64,000 nt of DNA, taken from the NCBI RefSeq assembly GCF_964036595.1, contig NZ_OZ038523.1, positions 1,640,501-1,704,500 on the forward strand, in the 5' to 3' direction. How positions within the stretch are numbered: position 1 is the first letter of the stretch; each line of letters begins with the position of its first letter. The translations under genes were made by a program, and so were the position numbers. This DNA is from Tenacibaculum sp. 190524A05c (lineage in GTDB: Bacteria > Bacteroidota > Bacteroidia > Flavobacteriales > Flavobacteriaceae). The notes beneath the pieces are model-generated. The model searched no databases. It had not been told where the DNA came from and saw only the letters and a list, made by a program, of their open reading frames with translations. Shown here piece after piece: positions 1-9,477 of the stretch.

Positions 1-908
1 TTAATTGTCAAATGTATTCCTTCTTCTGCAGACAATGGTAGATTTTTCTTTAAAACTTCTTTAATTTTTTTATTAGAAACAACATAATTACCCGTTAATT
101 TATGAATCTTCTCACTATTGATAGGAAAAGGTAAGACATCACCAACTTTTCCTAAAGTAGCTAACAAAAGCTTTGGTATATTTAAAATTTTAACCTCTTT
201 ATTTATCGCTTTTCCGATATTTAGAACTAAATCTTTTGTTGACAGCGGATAATCATCTGCAACATTATAAACTCCTGAAGGAACACTTTTATTTTCTAGT
301 AATTCTTTGATTACAAAACACAAATTACTTACCGACAAAAAGGAACGTGAATTTTCGTATTTACCAAAAGGATATGGAATTCCTTTCGCTACAAAATTAT
401 AAAGTAGGTTTAAATTACCTTTATTATTTGGACCATGAATCATACATGGCCTTAAAATGTACACTCTTTTTTTACTAGGGATGTCTTTGTTTAGTATATA
501 ATTTTCAGCCGCTAATTTAGATTTTCCGTAAGCTGTAATTGGTTTAGGTGGTTGACTCTCTGTAAGCATAGTTTCAATTTCATCTGCAACAGCTTTAACA
601 GAACTCATAAAAATAAAAACTTCACAATCGCTCTTTAAAAATTCATTATACACCCTTTTTGTTAGCTCAAAATTAATTTCAAAATATTCATTCTCTTGAG
701 TAGTATTTTTCAAATCGTGAGCCTTACCCGCTAAATGTATAAAAGCTTTATTTGCGTTAAAAATTTCCTTATTCAAGACATCATAAGAAATTAATTTATC
801 TGATATTCTCCTTGAAACTCCCTGAATTGTATAGTCTTTGTTTAAATAATTTAACAAGTTGGACCCAACAAATCCTGTTACACCACTAATTAAAACATTA
901 TTATTCAT
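1..908 (-). CDS. NAD-dependent epimerase/dehydratase (SDR), partial, 3' end off the left edge
   Basis: The frame is open from ATG at 908-906 to base 1 without a stop (302 codons), so the C-terminus lies outside the window; the TTA at 1-3 is out of frame. The product opens with a Rossmann motif GVTGFVG and has the extended-SDR catalytic set: Ser in FMSSVKA, YGKSK (YxxxK) and RPCMIHGP. Families of this type are about 300-320 residues, so little is missing. It resembles the sugar epimerases that sit beside the initiating sugar-phosphate transferase in O-antigen loci (family knowledge); substrate is not decidable. It overlaps the upstream glycosyltransferase gene by 8 bases, so it is the most distal gene seen of the polysaccharide operon. 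Confidence 0.85.
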   Translation of the reverse strand, partial: MNNNVLISGVTGFVGSNLLNYLNKDYTIQGVSRRISDKLISYDVLNKEIFNANKAFIHLAGKAHDLKNTTQENEYFEINFELTKRVYNEFLKSDCEVFIFMSSVKAVADEIETMLTESQPPKPITAYGKSKLAAENYILNKDIPSKKRVYILRPCMIHGPNNKGNLNLLYNFVAKGIPYPFGKYENSRSFLSVSNLCFVIKELLENKSVPSGVYNVADDYPLSTKDLVLNIGKAINKEVKILNIPKLLLATLGKVGDVLPFPINSEKIHKLTGNYVVSNKKIKEVLKKNLPLSAEEGIHLTI

Positions 909-2079
909 TTCCAAAGCTTATTATTGACTCACTCATTCTCCTATTAATCTCTAATCTACTGTAACTTTTCTTAAATTCTATCCTCTCCTCATTTTTATAT
1001 ACGAAATTCTTCAGACTATTATAGAGTTGATCTGCATTAGTTGGTTCAAATAAAATTAAGTTAGACATGTTTTCTTTTAAAAACTCTTTAGCATATCCAT
1101 CTACACCAGCAATTATCGGTTTATTAAAAGTACCATATTCAAATAGTTTAGACGGTAATACTCGTTCAAATGCCTTATGTTTATTAAGATGTAAAAATAA
1201 ATAGTCCGCTTTTTGGTAGTAGTTTATTAGCTCATTTCTACTAACGGGAGGAATCAATTCAACATTTTCTATATTATTAACTTTTAACTTCTTCTCTAAT
1301 TTTTCTCTAGCACCACCATCACCAATGATTTGAAACTTGTGTGTTCCTAACAATCTCTTAGCTACATTAGGTATAATGAGATCTAACCCTTGGCCTTCTC
1401 CTATATTTCCACCGTATATTATTGTCTTAACCTCACTTTTCTTCTCCTCTCTTTTTTTATTTGGTAGAGATAAAAACAATTCATCAATACCATTGGTAAA
1501 AAAAGAATATTCAGCTTTTTTATAGTTTTCAAAATAACTCTTAAATCCTTTTGACACTAAGTTTATATGTCCAGCTCTACCAAAAGTATAATTTTCAATA
1601 GGTTTTAAAACAAAATTTAAGCCCATATTGATAATCTTATTCTTGTATAAATCTGTAATGGTTTCTCTAAAGATATCTCTAATGTCCAAATAAAGTTTCG
1701 CTTTTTTCTTTGTGGCAATTTTCGCTCCTAAATATGCCGTAAATAAACGAGATGAAGAAGCATAAACTAAATCATAACTTTTATCCTTTGTAAGACTTAA
1801 AGCTTTGAAATAAAACTCTTTATAAGATTTAATCTGACCAACAATTCCGCTTCCATGTTCAGGAATTGTAATTCTATTAACCACTACTCCTGCTTTAATT
1901 TCTTCTATGCCTTTGGCTTCTGCCTTAAAAGAATCATATCTATTTGGCTGAGTAGTAATTACATCAACTGTATCATCACTGTTCAAATGGTTTAAAAGTT
2001 CCTTAAGTAAGGAAGTGTTTCTGAAAGATCCTGCAGACAAATCTGGTTCAAAATAGAATGTTAAGAATAATATTTTCAT
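901..2079 (-). CDS. Glycosyltransferase family 4 (WbuB-like)
   Basis: 392 residues, cytoplasmic, two-domain GT-B enzyme. The N-terminus MKILFLTFYFEPD is typical of WbuB-type GT4 proteins that often precede or follow a sugar epimerase. The C-terminal half has the nucleotide-sugar binding region: YGGNIGEGQGLD around residue 222, IIGDGGAREKLE, and the acidic segment ending LPSKLFEYGTFNKPII, where the Glu of the E-x7-E region contacts the donor. It probably adds one sugar of the repeat unit to the lipid-linked oligosaccharide. It overlaps the epimerase downstream by 8 bases and follows the heparinase-like gene by 2 bases. Donor and acceptor are unknown. Confidence 0.85.
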   Translation of the reverse strand: MKILFLTFYFEPDLSAGSFRNTSLLKELLNHLNSDDTVDVITTQPNRYDSFKAEAKGIEEIKAGVVVNRITIPEHGSGIVGQIKSYKEFYFKALSLTKDKSYDLVYASSSRLFTAYLGAKIATKKKAKLYLDIRDIFRETITDLYKNKIINMGLNFVLKPIENYTFGRAGHINLVSKGFKSYFENYKKAEYSFFTNGIDELFLSLPNKKREEKKSEVKTIIYGGNIGEGQGLDLIIPNVAKRLLGTHKFQIIGDGGAREKLEKKLKVNNIENVELIPPVSRNELINYYQKADYLFLHLNKHKAFERVLPSKLFEYGTFNKPIIAGVDGYAKEFLKENMSNLILFEPTNADQLYNSLKNFVYKNEERIEFKKSYSRLEINRRMSESIISFGNE

Positions 2080-2081
2080 AA

Positions 2082-3665
2082 TTATATTTTGGTAATATGG
2101 GTCTCCAACTCACCGTTAAAAAACACCACTATTTTTTTCCCTTTTCTTGTTTTATTAAATCCTATACTAAAATCATAATCTTGAAAAACTACTTTATCAA
2201 ATCTCCCATTAAAACTTAAAATCAAGTTATTCAGTTGTATCTCTGATTCAGTTCTTTCAATAATTTTCACATCCGGATGAAAATGTAAAACCATCTTTTT
2301 ATCTAATAAAGATTTGCCTTCTAAAGAATCTTTTATTGTGAAGGTATTTTCGTTTAATTGAAATTGTCTTGAATGAATGATTCCTTCATTTTTATAACCA
2401 TCATGTTTTGCGAAAATCTTATTTTCCTCTTCAATTACACCAAATACTTTCGCTCTTTTTGCTACTCTAAACCCTCCCCAAACTTGAGTTTGTTCTAAAT
2501 TACCCAATTGCACAGTATTATGATAGTAAGTTCCTCGCTCTCTCTGTCTTCTCTCATTTTTTTCATAAGTAGAAACACCAGGATCAACAATTATTGGAAT
2601 CTCTTGAGAATATAATTCAAAACTAAATGTGTCTGAATGAGCATGTCCTGGTTGGTAAGACGGTTGTATATTCCCAACATCCATAACAACTTCAAATTTC
2701 TCTGACTCAAATTTTCTGTAACCAGAATCAATCAACTTAATCTTACTCCATTTTAATCTTAAAGATTCAGCATAATCGAATAACTCATTTGAACTAGGAG
2801 CTATTCCAATAGAACTATCATTTAATAATGGGATATTACCGTTTTTATATGTGATGTTCGCTAACCATGATAACATATTGGAAGCTTTATCTTCTAAAAA
2901 AACTAATAAATTTTTATTATTAATTTTATCATTACGCCTAACTAATTGAATACAATCCAAAAGTCGTCCTAATAAAATCTGGTGATACATTGGAGAGAGT
3001 TCATAATGCGCTCCATCTTTAAGAATTTGTTCTTCTAATTCTGACTTTAAAATTTTTTGAGCTGTATTTAACAATCTTTCATCATTAAAATAATATCCTC
3101 CAAAAAGTAAAGAAAATCCATTTTCAAGTAAATGATTTCCCAAAAGATGATATTCTAAATTATCTAATAAAATTTGATAATGGTGATAAAGTGTTTCATC
3201 AATGATTTTATCTTTTATAGAATTCTTTGACAAAAATTTAACCCAATTAATTCCTCTTAATGAAATAACATAAGGTTCTTTACCATCTAATAATTCCGAA
3301 TCTTGATTAATATAATCTTTAATTAACTCTAAACAAGAATCAACGGAAATATCCTTTTGATTTAAAAAGTCGAAATAATTTAAATTATAGGTCCATAATT
3401 TTCCGAATTCAGAATAATTCCAACTTATATTTTTCTTGAAACTCATTGGAATATTTAAAAACTTAAAATTATTAGTTCCTAAATAAGATTTATTATTAAA
3501 AATTTCGTCACTCCAAATTAAATCTATGGTTCGATCTATTTCTTTATTAGAATAAGATTTTTTAAAAAATCGATTACGTAATAAATAGTAAAGCCTGTAA
3601 TAAACTTGAACAGGCTTTAAGTATTTAATTGTATGATATAACGTAATTATTTTACTTCTACCCAT
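2082..3665 (-). CDS. Heparinase II/III family protein
   Basis: 527 residues. The N-terminal 300 residues form a helical (alpha/alpha toroid) domain, seen in the motifs LRGINWVKFLS and LLGNHLLENGFSLLFGGYYF. The C-terminal part matches the heparinase II/III beta-sandwich: GHAHSDTFSFELY, IIVDPGVSTYE, RGTYYHNTVQLGN. The His residues of GHAHSD and the Tyr-His of TYYHNT are the expected catalytic ones. No signal peptide is visible, so the protein looks cytoplasmic, unlike the secreted lyases of polysaccharide-use loci. It overlaps the upstream oxidoreductase gene by 19 bases. This pairing is common in O-antigen loci; the role there is not established and could be sugar modification or editing. Confidence 0.8.
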   Translation of the reverse strand: MGRSKIITLYHTIKYLKPVQVYYRLYYLLRNRFFKKSYSNKEIDRTIDLIWSDEIFNNKSYLGTNNFKFLNIPMSFKKNISWNYSEFGKLWTYNLNYFDFLNQKDISVDSCLELIKDYINQDSELLDGKEPYVISLRGINWVKFLSKNSIKDKIIDETLYHHYQILLDNLEYHLLGNHLLENGFSLLFGGYYFNDERLLNTAQKILKSELEEQILKDGAHYELSPMYHQILLGRLLDCIQLVRRNDKINNKNLLVFLEDKASNMLSWLANITYKNGNIPLLNDSSIGIAPSSNELFDYAESLRLKWSKIKLIDSGYRKFESEKFEVVMDVGNIQPSYQPGHAHSDTFSFELYSQEIPIIVDPGVSTYEKNERRQRERGTYYHNTVQLGNLEQTQVWGGFRVAKRAKVFGVIEEENKIFAKHDGYKNEGIIHSRQFQLNENTFTIKDSLEGKSLLDKKMVLHFHPDVKIIERTESEIQLNNLILSFNGRFDKVVFQDYDFSIGFNKTRKGKKIVVFFNGELETHITKI

Positions 3666-5767
3666 CTTCCTTCTTTCAAAGATTCAATAGCAGCAAAGGA
3701 TGCTTTAGTTGTATTTACAATTTCTCCAAATGGTATGATTGATTCACCACCTGATTTTTGACTACGAATTAATTCATTAAATTGGTTATAATGACCTTTG
3801 TCTTGTTTAGAAGAGCACTTCGAGAATTTCTTAAATCCAAATCCTCTTAATTTTCTCCAATTATCCATAACTAAAGTTCTTTCCTGAGAATATACCTCAA
3901 CCCTCTCCTTTGAGTAAGCTTTTGAACCATTAGCAAAATAATTAATAACTGCATTTGTACCATTTTCATACTTTAAAAGTATGCTCGCATTATCTGTATT
4001 TTCTTCTGGGTTAACTCCCATAGAATTCATGCAAACAGATTTTACTTTACTGCCAGCCAAATAAGTACATAGATCAATGTAGTGACAAGCCTCTCCAATT
4101 ATTCTTCCTCCTCCTATTTCCATATCATGCACCCAAACATCTGAAGGAATAAATCCAGCATTCATTGTTGCTACAATATTCATTGGAGTGTTATCATTAC
4201 CTAAAACTTTCTTCATTTGCTTTGCCAAAGGAGCAAATCGTCTATTGAATCCAACAGAAATTGAAACATTTCTAGAATTATATTCTTCTATAATCTCATC
4301 TAGTTCATCTCTATTTAAAGCTAATGGCTTTTCAACGAAAACACTTTTATCTGCTCTCAATGTTTCGAGTACCATTGACGCATGCATATTGTGTTTGGTT
4401 GTAATAAAAACTAAATCTGCCTCATTATCGCTGAGTATTTCTTTGTAATTAGTTGTTGAATTAGCAATACCATATTGTTTTGCCATTGTTGTAGATGACA
4501 AGCCTCCAGAACTAGCGATAAATTTTATATCCGCTTCTAATTTTTTAAGATTTGGTAAAATAGTAGCACTTGTAAAATTACCAGCTCCAACAATACCAAT
4601 AACTCCTTTATTTCCACCAAACTCTTTTTCGTTTAACGTAACGGTGTTTTTAGGTTCTTCTGTAGAATTGTATTCTAAAATTGAGGCAATTGATTTTGAT
4701 GAAGACATATCTCCATATATAGTTTCAAAATCCTTAAGAGGAACTTTCTCTGTTATTAACGGGTTAACATCTAATGAACCAACAGAAATAGCGTTTAGTA
4801 CAGCTTCAAAGTTTCTCTTTTCTGTCCATCGAACATAACCTATTGGGTAATCGTTACCTTTTTGTTCATATTCTTCGTCATATCTTCCAGGGCCATAAGA
4901 ACACGAAACTTGAAAAGATATCTCTTTATTATAAAAATCTGCTCTACTTATATCTAATCCTATTACACCTACAAGAACAACTCTACCAAGTTTTCGACAC
5001 ATTTGCGCCGATTGAGAGATAATTTCATTGCTCTTACTTGAAGCTGTAATAATAACTCCATCTGCTCCTACTCCATTAGTAAAAGTCTGAACAAATTTCA
5101 CTTGATCTGTTCCTTCCGATGGATTTATTGCAGTTATTCCTTTTGACTTTGCTATTTTAATTTTTTCAGGATCAAAATCAAAGCCAATAACATTACACCC
5201 ATTGGCTTTTAAAAGTTCTGCAGTTACTAAACCAATAAGTCCCAATCCTACAACTACAATTGTTTCTCCAAATGTAGGGTTTAGCAATCTAATTCCCTGT
5301 AAACCTATCGCACCAATTACTGTAAAAGCTGCTTCTTCATCTGATACATTATCTGGGATTTTTGCTACTAAATTTTTAGGCACTAATACATACTCGGCAT
5401 GATTACCATTAGACGCAACTCGATCTCCAATTTTAAATTCTGAAACTCCTTTTCCTACTGCTACAACTTCTCCTACATTACAATATCCAAGAGGTAATGG
5501 TTGACCTAATTTATTAAAAACCGCATCTATTGTTGGTTTTAAACCATCGGTTTTTACCTTATCTAAGACCATTTTCACCTTATCAGGTTGTTGTTTCGCT
5601 TTTTGAATAAAATTGGCTTTACCAAATTCTACTAGCATTTTTTCAGTTCCAAGAGAAACTAATGATTTAGATGTTTTTATAAGTACGTGTCCTTTTTTTA
5701 CCAAAGGAACAGGAACTTCCTCTAATATTGTATCACCTTTTTTAAGGTCTTGTATAATTTGTTTCAT
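3647..5767 (-). CDS. Bi-domain oxidoreductase: MDR alcohol-dehydrogenase domain fused to Gfo/Idh/MocA domain
   Basis: 706 residues, two Rossmann enzymes in one chain. Residues about 1-365 are a medium-chain dehydrogenase/reductase (PLGYCNVGEVVAVGKGV, cofactor loop VVGLGLIGLVTAELL). Residues about 385-706 are a Gfo/Idh/MocA oxidoreductase (GIVGAGNFTSATILPNL, FVEKPLALN with the catalytic Lys of EKP, GGGRIIGEACHYIDL). The fusion is known from polysaccharide loci beside heparinase II/III proteins. It likely oxidises and reduces a nucleotide- or lipid-linked sugar, but the substrate is unknown. The stop lies inside the next gene (19-base overlap), suggesting translational coupling. Confidence 0.85.
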   Translation of the reverse strand: MKQIIQDLKKGDTILEEVPVPLVKKGHVLIKTSKSLVSLGTEKMLVEFGKANFIQKAKQQPDKVKMVLDKVKTDGLKPTIDAVFNKLGQPLPLGYCNVGEVVAVGKGVSEFKIGDRVASNGNHAEYVLVPKNLVAKIPDNVSDEEAAFTVIGAIGLQGIRLLNPTFGETIVVVGLGLIGLVTAELLKANGCNVIGFDFDPEKIKIAKSKGITAINPSEGTDQVKFVQTFTNGVGADGVIITASSKSNEIISQSAQMCRKLGRVVLVGVIGLDISRADFYNKEISFQVSCSYGPGRYDEEYEQKGNDYPIGYVRWTEKRNFEAVLNAISVGSLDVNPLITEKVPLKDFETIYGDMSSSKSIASILEYNSTEEPKNTVTLNEKEFGGNKGVIGIVGAGNFTSATILPNLKKLEADIKFIASSGGLSSTTMAKQYGIANSTTNYKEILSDNEADLVFITTKHNMHASMVLETLRADKSVFVEKPLALNRDELDEIIEEYNSRNVSISVGFNRRFAPLAKQMKKVLGNDNTPMNIVATMNAGFIPSDVWVHDMEIGGGRIIGEACHYIDLCTYLAGSKVKSVCMNSMGVNPEENTDNASILLKYENGTNAVINYFANGSKAYSKERVEVYSQERTLVMDNWRKLRGFGFKKFSKCSSKQDKGHYNQFNELIRSQKSGGESIIPFGEIVNTTKASFAAIESLKEGRWVEVK

Positions 5768-5802
5768 TATTTCTTTATTACTTAATCCAATTTTTTGAAT
5801 TA

Positions 5803-6564
5803 TTAGTACAGAGGCTTTCTTTCTTCTCTGTTTGGATAGTTTATTAGCACAGCTCTGTATTTTCCTTTAAATACAAAAAGACTTCCAGCTGCTGCGCCAA
5901 TAACTTTAAATTTTGAAATTAGTTTCTTAACATCATCTAAACTGCCAGCCCCACCTAAAATGGTTAGAGGCATTTTACATAAATCACGAATTGTTTCTGC
6001 TAAATCCATATCATAACCTTTCATAACACCATCGTTATCAATAGAATTAATCACGATCTCTCCAACTCCAATATTATCCAACTCTTTAATAAGGTCCTTT
6101 AATTTCCATTTCGACTTTTTAGTTCCATTAATTGTATATATGTCATAGCCTCCAAAAAGTTTTCTTTTTTTAACATCTATTACAACTACAACACTTTGTG
6201 CCCCTACTACTTCGCCAATTTTAACACATAAATCAAGATTATCTAATGCTGCCGAAGAAAGTGCAACTTTTTCTGCACCTAAACTAATGATTTTTCTAGC
6301 TTGCTCAACAGTTGTTACGCCTCCTCCATAGCAAAAAGGCATTCGGCATTCCACAGCTAAATTTTTAATCATTTCGAAGTTTGGAGCTCTCTTCTCTTTA
6401 GATGCATCAATATCAAGAACCATTAATTCATCTACTTCTTTTTCATTAAAAATCTTTACAGCATTAATAGGATCACCAACATATTTAGCGTCTTTAAAAT
6501 TTACTGTTTTCACCAATCCTTTATTATGAACTAACAAACATGGTATTATCCTAGATCTAAGCAT
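5803..6564 (-). CDS. HisF-like synthase subunit of the acetamidino-sugar module (AglZ/HisF2 type)
   Basis: 253 residues, a TIM barrel of the HisF family (MLRSRIIPCLLVHNKGLVKT at the start; Asp of LMVLDIDASKE; VVVIDVK; GGAGSLDD phosphate loop). With HisH it would supply the ammonia-handling half of an amidotransferase, here feeding the PseA-type enzyme rather than histidine synthesis. That reading rests on context: hisF and hisH overlap by 8 bases, hisH overlaps the N-acetyl sugar amidotransferase gene by 4, and no other his gene is present. Homologous trios (WbpG-HisH2-HisF2, WbuX-WbuY-WbuZ) convert acetamido sugars to acetamidino sugars. The last residues REERKPLY differ from those of typical histidine-pathway HisF. 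Confidence 0.85.
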   Translation of the reverse strand: MLRSRIIPCLLVHNKGLVKTVNFKDAKYVGDPINAVKIFNEKEVDELMVLDIDASKEKRAPNFEMIKNLAVECRMPFCYGGGVTTVEQARKIISLGAEKVALSSAALDNLDLCVKIGEVVGAQSVVVVIDVKKRKLFGGYDIYTINGTKKSKWKLKDLIKELDNIGVGEIVINSIDNDGVMKGYDMDLAETIRDLCKMPLTILGGAGSLDDVKKLISKFKVIGAAAGSLFVFKGKYRAVLINYPNREERKPLY

Positions 6565-7180
6565 ACTCTAATTCTGCGAAATTTTTTAATAATTGTACTC
6601 CATTTCCATGACTCTTTTCTGGATGAAATTGCATTCCAAAAATATGATTATTATATATTGAAGAAGCGAACTCTATTCCATAATTACACTTGGATAAAAT
6701 ATGTTCTTCATTCTCGCATTCGAAATAATAACTATGTACAAAATAGAATCCAAAATCTTCATCTATGTTATTAAATATTGGATGGTTATTACTATTTTTT
6801 ATAGTATTCCACCCCATATGAGGTAAATGAGGTTTATTCGGAATAGTTCTTTCATCAAATTTTTTAACATTACCTGGAATCCATCCCAATCCTTTTAGCT
6901 CTCCTTCATCACTTCCATTACCGAGTATTTGCATTCCAACACATATACCAAATACTGGAGTTTTTTTCTCAAGAACTAAATAATTAAGTTTTTCTTGAAG
7001 ACCTGAATTAATCAGTTGCTGCATCGTTTCATCAAATGCACCTACACCTGGTAAAATTAGCTTTGATGCCTCTTCTAATTCATCTGGTTTACTAATAATT
7101 TTATGCGGAATATTTAGGTTTTTGAATATTGTAGCAATCGCGTAAATATTTCCAGATCCATAATCAACAATACCGATCAT
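6557..7180 (-). CDS. HisH-like glutamine amidotransferase subunit of the acetamidino-sugar module
   Basis: 207 residues, class I glutamine amidotransferase of the HisH type. The oxyanion loop PGVGAF lies near residue 44, the nucleophile is Cys80 in FGICVGMQILG, and the His-Glu pair is in MQFHPEKS near residue 185, so the catalytic triad is intact. It should hydrolyse glutamine and channel ammonia through the HisF-like partner. The start ATG overlaps the stop of the amidotransferase gene (ATGA), and the gene overlaps hisF by 8 bases, so the three are translationally coupled. Function in sugar amidination is inferred from context. Confidence 0.88.
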   Translation of the reverse strand: MIGIVDYGSGNIYAIATIFKNLNIPHKIISKPDELEEASKLILPGVGAFDETMQQLINSGLQEKLNYLVLEKKTPVFGICVGMQILGNGSDEGELKGLGWIPGNVKKFDERTIPNKPHLPHMGWNTIKNSNNHPIFNNIDEDFGFYFVHSYYFECENEEHILSKCNYGIEFASSIYNNHIFGMQFHPEKSHGNGVQLLKNFAELEYA

Positions 7181-8313
7181 CTTTTACCTCCTTTTTCTAG
7201 TCCTAATGCTCTCATTACTTTAGCTCCTATATTATATATATTTTCTTGTGACTTATAATCTTTATATGTTTTGTTTGGAGCATCCATATATGACTGCAAT
7301 TCTTCTACTGTTATTCCTAGCTTTGTTGCAATATATTCGAAATCTTGCGCAATGGTTTCTGGATCATATGCTGGTTTAGACAAAGCTTCTATAGCTTCTT
7401 CACGCGTCATTTGATTGGTTAGTATTAAACTTGAATATTGAACTTTCCTAGTGTCATATCCGAATTTTTTAGGTAACCAATAAGCCTCATAAAATCTTGT
7501 AAATCTAGATTCAAAATGTTTCTGAGGGTATTTTTGATATCCAAATTCATCAACTAATAGCTGCATTGCTTCATCTTTATTGTAAGGAACAAAGTCTAGG
7601 GGTCTAATTAATTTAATTCCTCTAACATATGGTAGATATATTTTATGCCATAAAATATTCGAAACAGGATAATCTTTCAATTTACCTGTACCGAATTTCT
7701 TATAAATATCCTTTAACTGTATAGAATCTGATTGATAGTACATCCACTCTAATGGATTTCTAACACATTCGGTAGAATAGTTTCCTCCAGTTAAGATGTA
7801 TTTGATTTTATGCTTAGAAGCAAATTTATACATTGTTGCAAAGAATGCGTGGTCTTGTGGCACATCTACATGAGGTACTCCAGACTTAAAAAAAGCTAAC
7901 TGTAAGTCTTTAATTTCTTCCCAATTAATTACTTCAGTATATAAATCTAATCCTAAACCATCTACTAATCTTTCTATATTATTAACAGCAATTTGAGAAT
8001 TCCATCCTGCATCTACGTGAAATACTAAGGGTCTTAAACCATACTTTTTAACCATTACATATAATAAGTACGAACTATCAATTCCACCACTCATTCCCAT
8101 TAAACAGTCAAAATCTTTACCTTCACCTTCCTTCTTTATTTTTGATATAATCCCTTCCAACTCCTTATGACCTCTTTCATCTGTATGCCATTTAGGTAAA
8201 ATATCAGTGTAAAAAGTATTACAGTGGTCACAAACTCCATTTTCATCAAAAACTATTTTTGAATCTGTTGTGTCCATAACACAATTTGTACACATTTGAT
8301 AATCTCTTTCCAT
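7177..8313 (-). CDS. N-acetyl sugar amidotransferase (PseA/WbpG/WbuX family)
   Basis: 378 residues. The N-terminus carries a four-Cys zinc-type motif (CTNCVMDTTDS then CDHC), followed by a PP-loop ATP pyrophosphatase motif MSGGIDSSYLL near residue 75, which adenylates the substrate carbonyl. FTRFYEAYWLPKKFGYDTRKV is cut here to its gist: an Arg-rich C-terminal segment typical of the family. Family members turn an acetamido group of an activated sugar into acetamidino using ammonia from HisH/HisF. The two following genes encode exactly those partners. The substrate is probably an amino-uronic acid made by the WbpB/WbpI-like enzymes of this locus, or a FucNAc-type sugar. Confidence 0.88.
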   Translation of the reverse strand: MERDYQMCTNCVMDTTDSKIVFDENGVCDHCNTFYTDILPKWHTDERGHKELEGIISKIKKEGEGKDFDCLMGMSGGIDSSYLLYVMVKKYGLRPLVFHVDAGWNSQIAVNNIERLVDGLGLDLYTEVINWEEIKDLQLAFFKSGVPHVDVPQDHAFFATMYKFASKHKIKYILTGGNYSTECVRNPLEWMYYQSDSIQLKDIYKKFGTGKLKDYPVSNILWHKIYLPYVRGIKLIRPLDFVPYNKDEAMQLLVDEFGYQKYPQKHFESRFTRFYEAYWLPKKFGYDTRKVQYSSLILTNQMTREEAIEALSKPAYDPETIAQDFEYIATKLGITVEELQSYMDAPNKTYKDYKSQENIYNIGAKVMRALGLEKGGKR

Positions 8314-8316
8314 CTT

Positions 8317-9477
8317 TTATATTTCTATTGCGTTTTTTGCTATTTCTGAATAAGCGAAATTACTTGGCCCTTTTTCTAAAGATTCCTTCTTTAAACCATC
8401 AAGCAACTCATTATTAGTCATTAACTCTTCTAATACAGATTTAATTTCATCTACATCACCTGTTTCTAAGAATATACAATTTCCACCTACATCGACATGT
8501 TCAATCCCCTTCCATCTCTTAAAAACACAAGGTAAACCAATTCCTACGGTTTGCTCCCACAAAACAGAATGAGTTCCGGGATAAACAGCCAAATCTCCTG
8601 CTAGTAATGTATTATAAATCTCAACAGAATTTAACCACCCGACAAATATAACATTCTTTAATTTTTCATAAGGTTTTATCAACTCTTTTGTTTCTTGATT
8701 GGGAACCCCAAAAACGACGAGAAAAAAATCTTCTCTATTTATCTCTTTAAAAGCTTCCAATAACCAATGAATTTTCTTTCTTTCGTCAATTTTACCTCCT
8801 GTTATAATTATTTGGCTATTTGTTGGAATATCATATTTTTTTCTAAATCTATTTTTGATACTTTCTTTATCATCTAAGTTGTATGCGGTATCGTCTGCTC
8901 CCAATCTTAAAAGTTCTATTTTACTTTTAGGAACACCATAAACCTCATTTAAAAACTCACATCTAATAGGCAATGTCCCGTAAAACTTACTAAGATGTGG
9001 TTCTATCTGTTGAATCATCCATTTATATAGAATTTTATGAAGTATATTTTTTGATACCCAACCTCTTCCACTGTTGATAAAATCAGTATGACAATCTGCG
9101 AATATTTTTACATCCGGATTTTTCTTTACGTAACTTTTAATTTCAAGTACACTAAGAAATTGTGCGTCATGTAGAAAAACAATATCGGGATTAAATTGTT
9201 GTAATATTTTTGATAGACCTTTATACTTTCTTAATTTTCTTCCAATGATACCTGGTAACCAACTTACATATGGTAATCTCGTTACTTCAATACCATTTTC
9301 ATTTATATATGAAGATGGTTCTATGTATCCTAAATTCTTATTATCTACATATGTTTCTGTTGATGCAACAATTTTCACATCATGACCTTGAATTTTATGC
9401 AGCTTTGGTAAAATATTTTCTTGATAAGAATAATTATCAATATAAAAAGCTGCAAGACAGCAGTGCATTATTTTCAT
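8317..9477 (-). CDS. Glycosyltransferase family 4
   Basis: 386 residues, GT-B fold. Visible features are the N-terminal MKIMHCCLAAFYID, an interior donor-domain start IIITGGKIDERKKIHWLLEAF near residue 225, the strand VIFVGWLNSVEIYNTLLAGDLAVYPG, and a terminal acidic region (HVDVGGNCIFLETGD). It probably adds one sugar of the repeat unit at the inner face of the cytoplasmic membrane. It starts 4 bases inside the end of the acetyltransferase gene (ATGA overlap at 9474-9477). Donor is unknown. Confidence 0.8.
   Translation of the reverse strand: MKIMHCCLAAFYIDNYSYQENILPKLHKIQGHDVKIVASTETYVDNKNLGYIEPSSYINENGIEVTRLPYVSWLPGIIGRKLRKYKGLSKILQQFNPDIVFLHDAQFLSVLEIKSYVKKNPDVKIFADCHTDFINSGRGWVSKNILHKILYKWMIQQIEPHLSKFYGTLPIRCEFLNEVYGVPKSKIELLRLGADDTAYNLDDKESIKNRFRKKYDIPTNSQIIITGGKIDERKKIHWLLEAFKEINREDFFLVVFGVPNQETKELIKPYEKLKNVIFVGWLNSVEIYNTLLAGDLAVYPGTHSVLWEQTVGIGLPCVFKRWKGIEHVDVGGNCIFLETGDVDEIKSVLEELMTNNELLDGLKKESLEKGPSNFAYSEIAKNAIEI

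Noticed and set aside
1..3. TTA at the left edge as the stop codon of the partial epimerase
   Set aside because: It is out of frame with the ATG at 908; the frame is still open at base 1.
5803..7180. hisF and hisH as part of a histidine operon
   Set aside because: No other his gene is present, and both are coupled to an N-acetyl sugar amidotransferase gene inside a polysaccharide locus.
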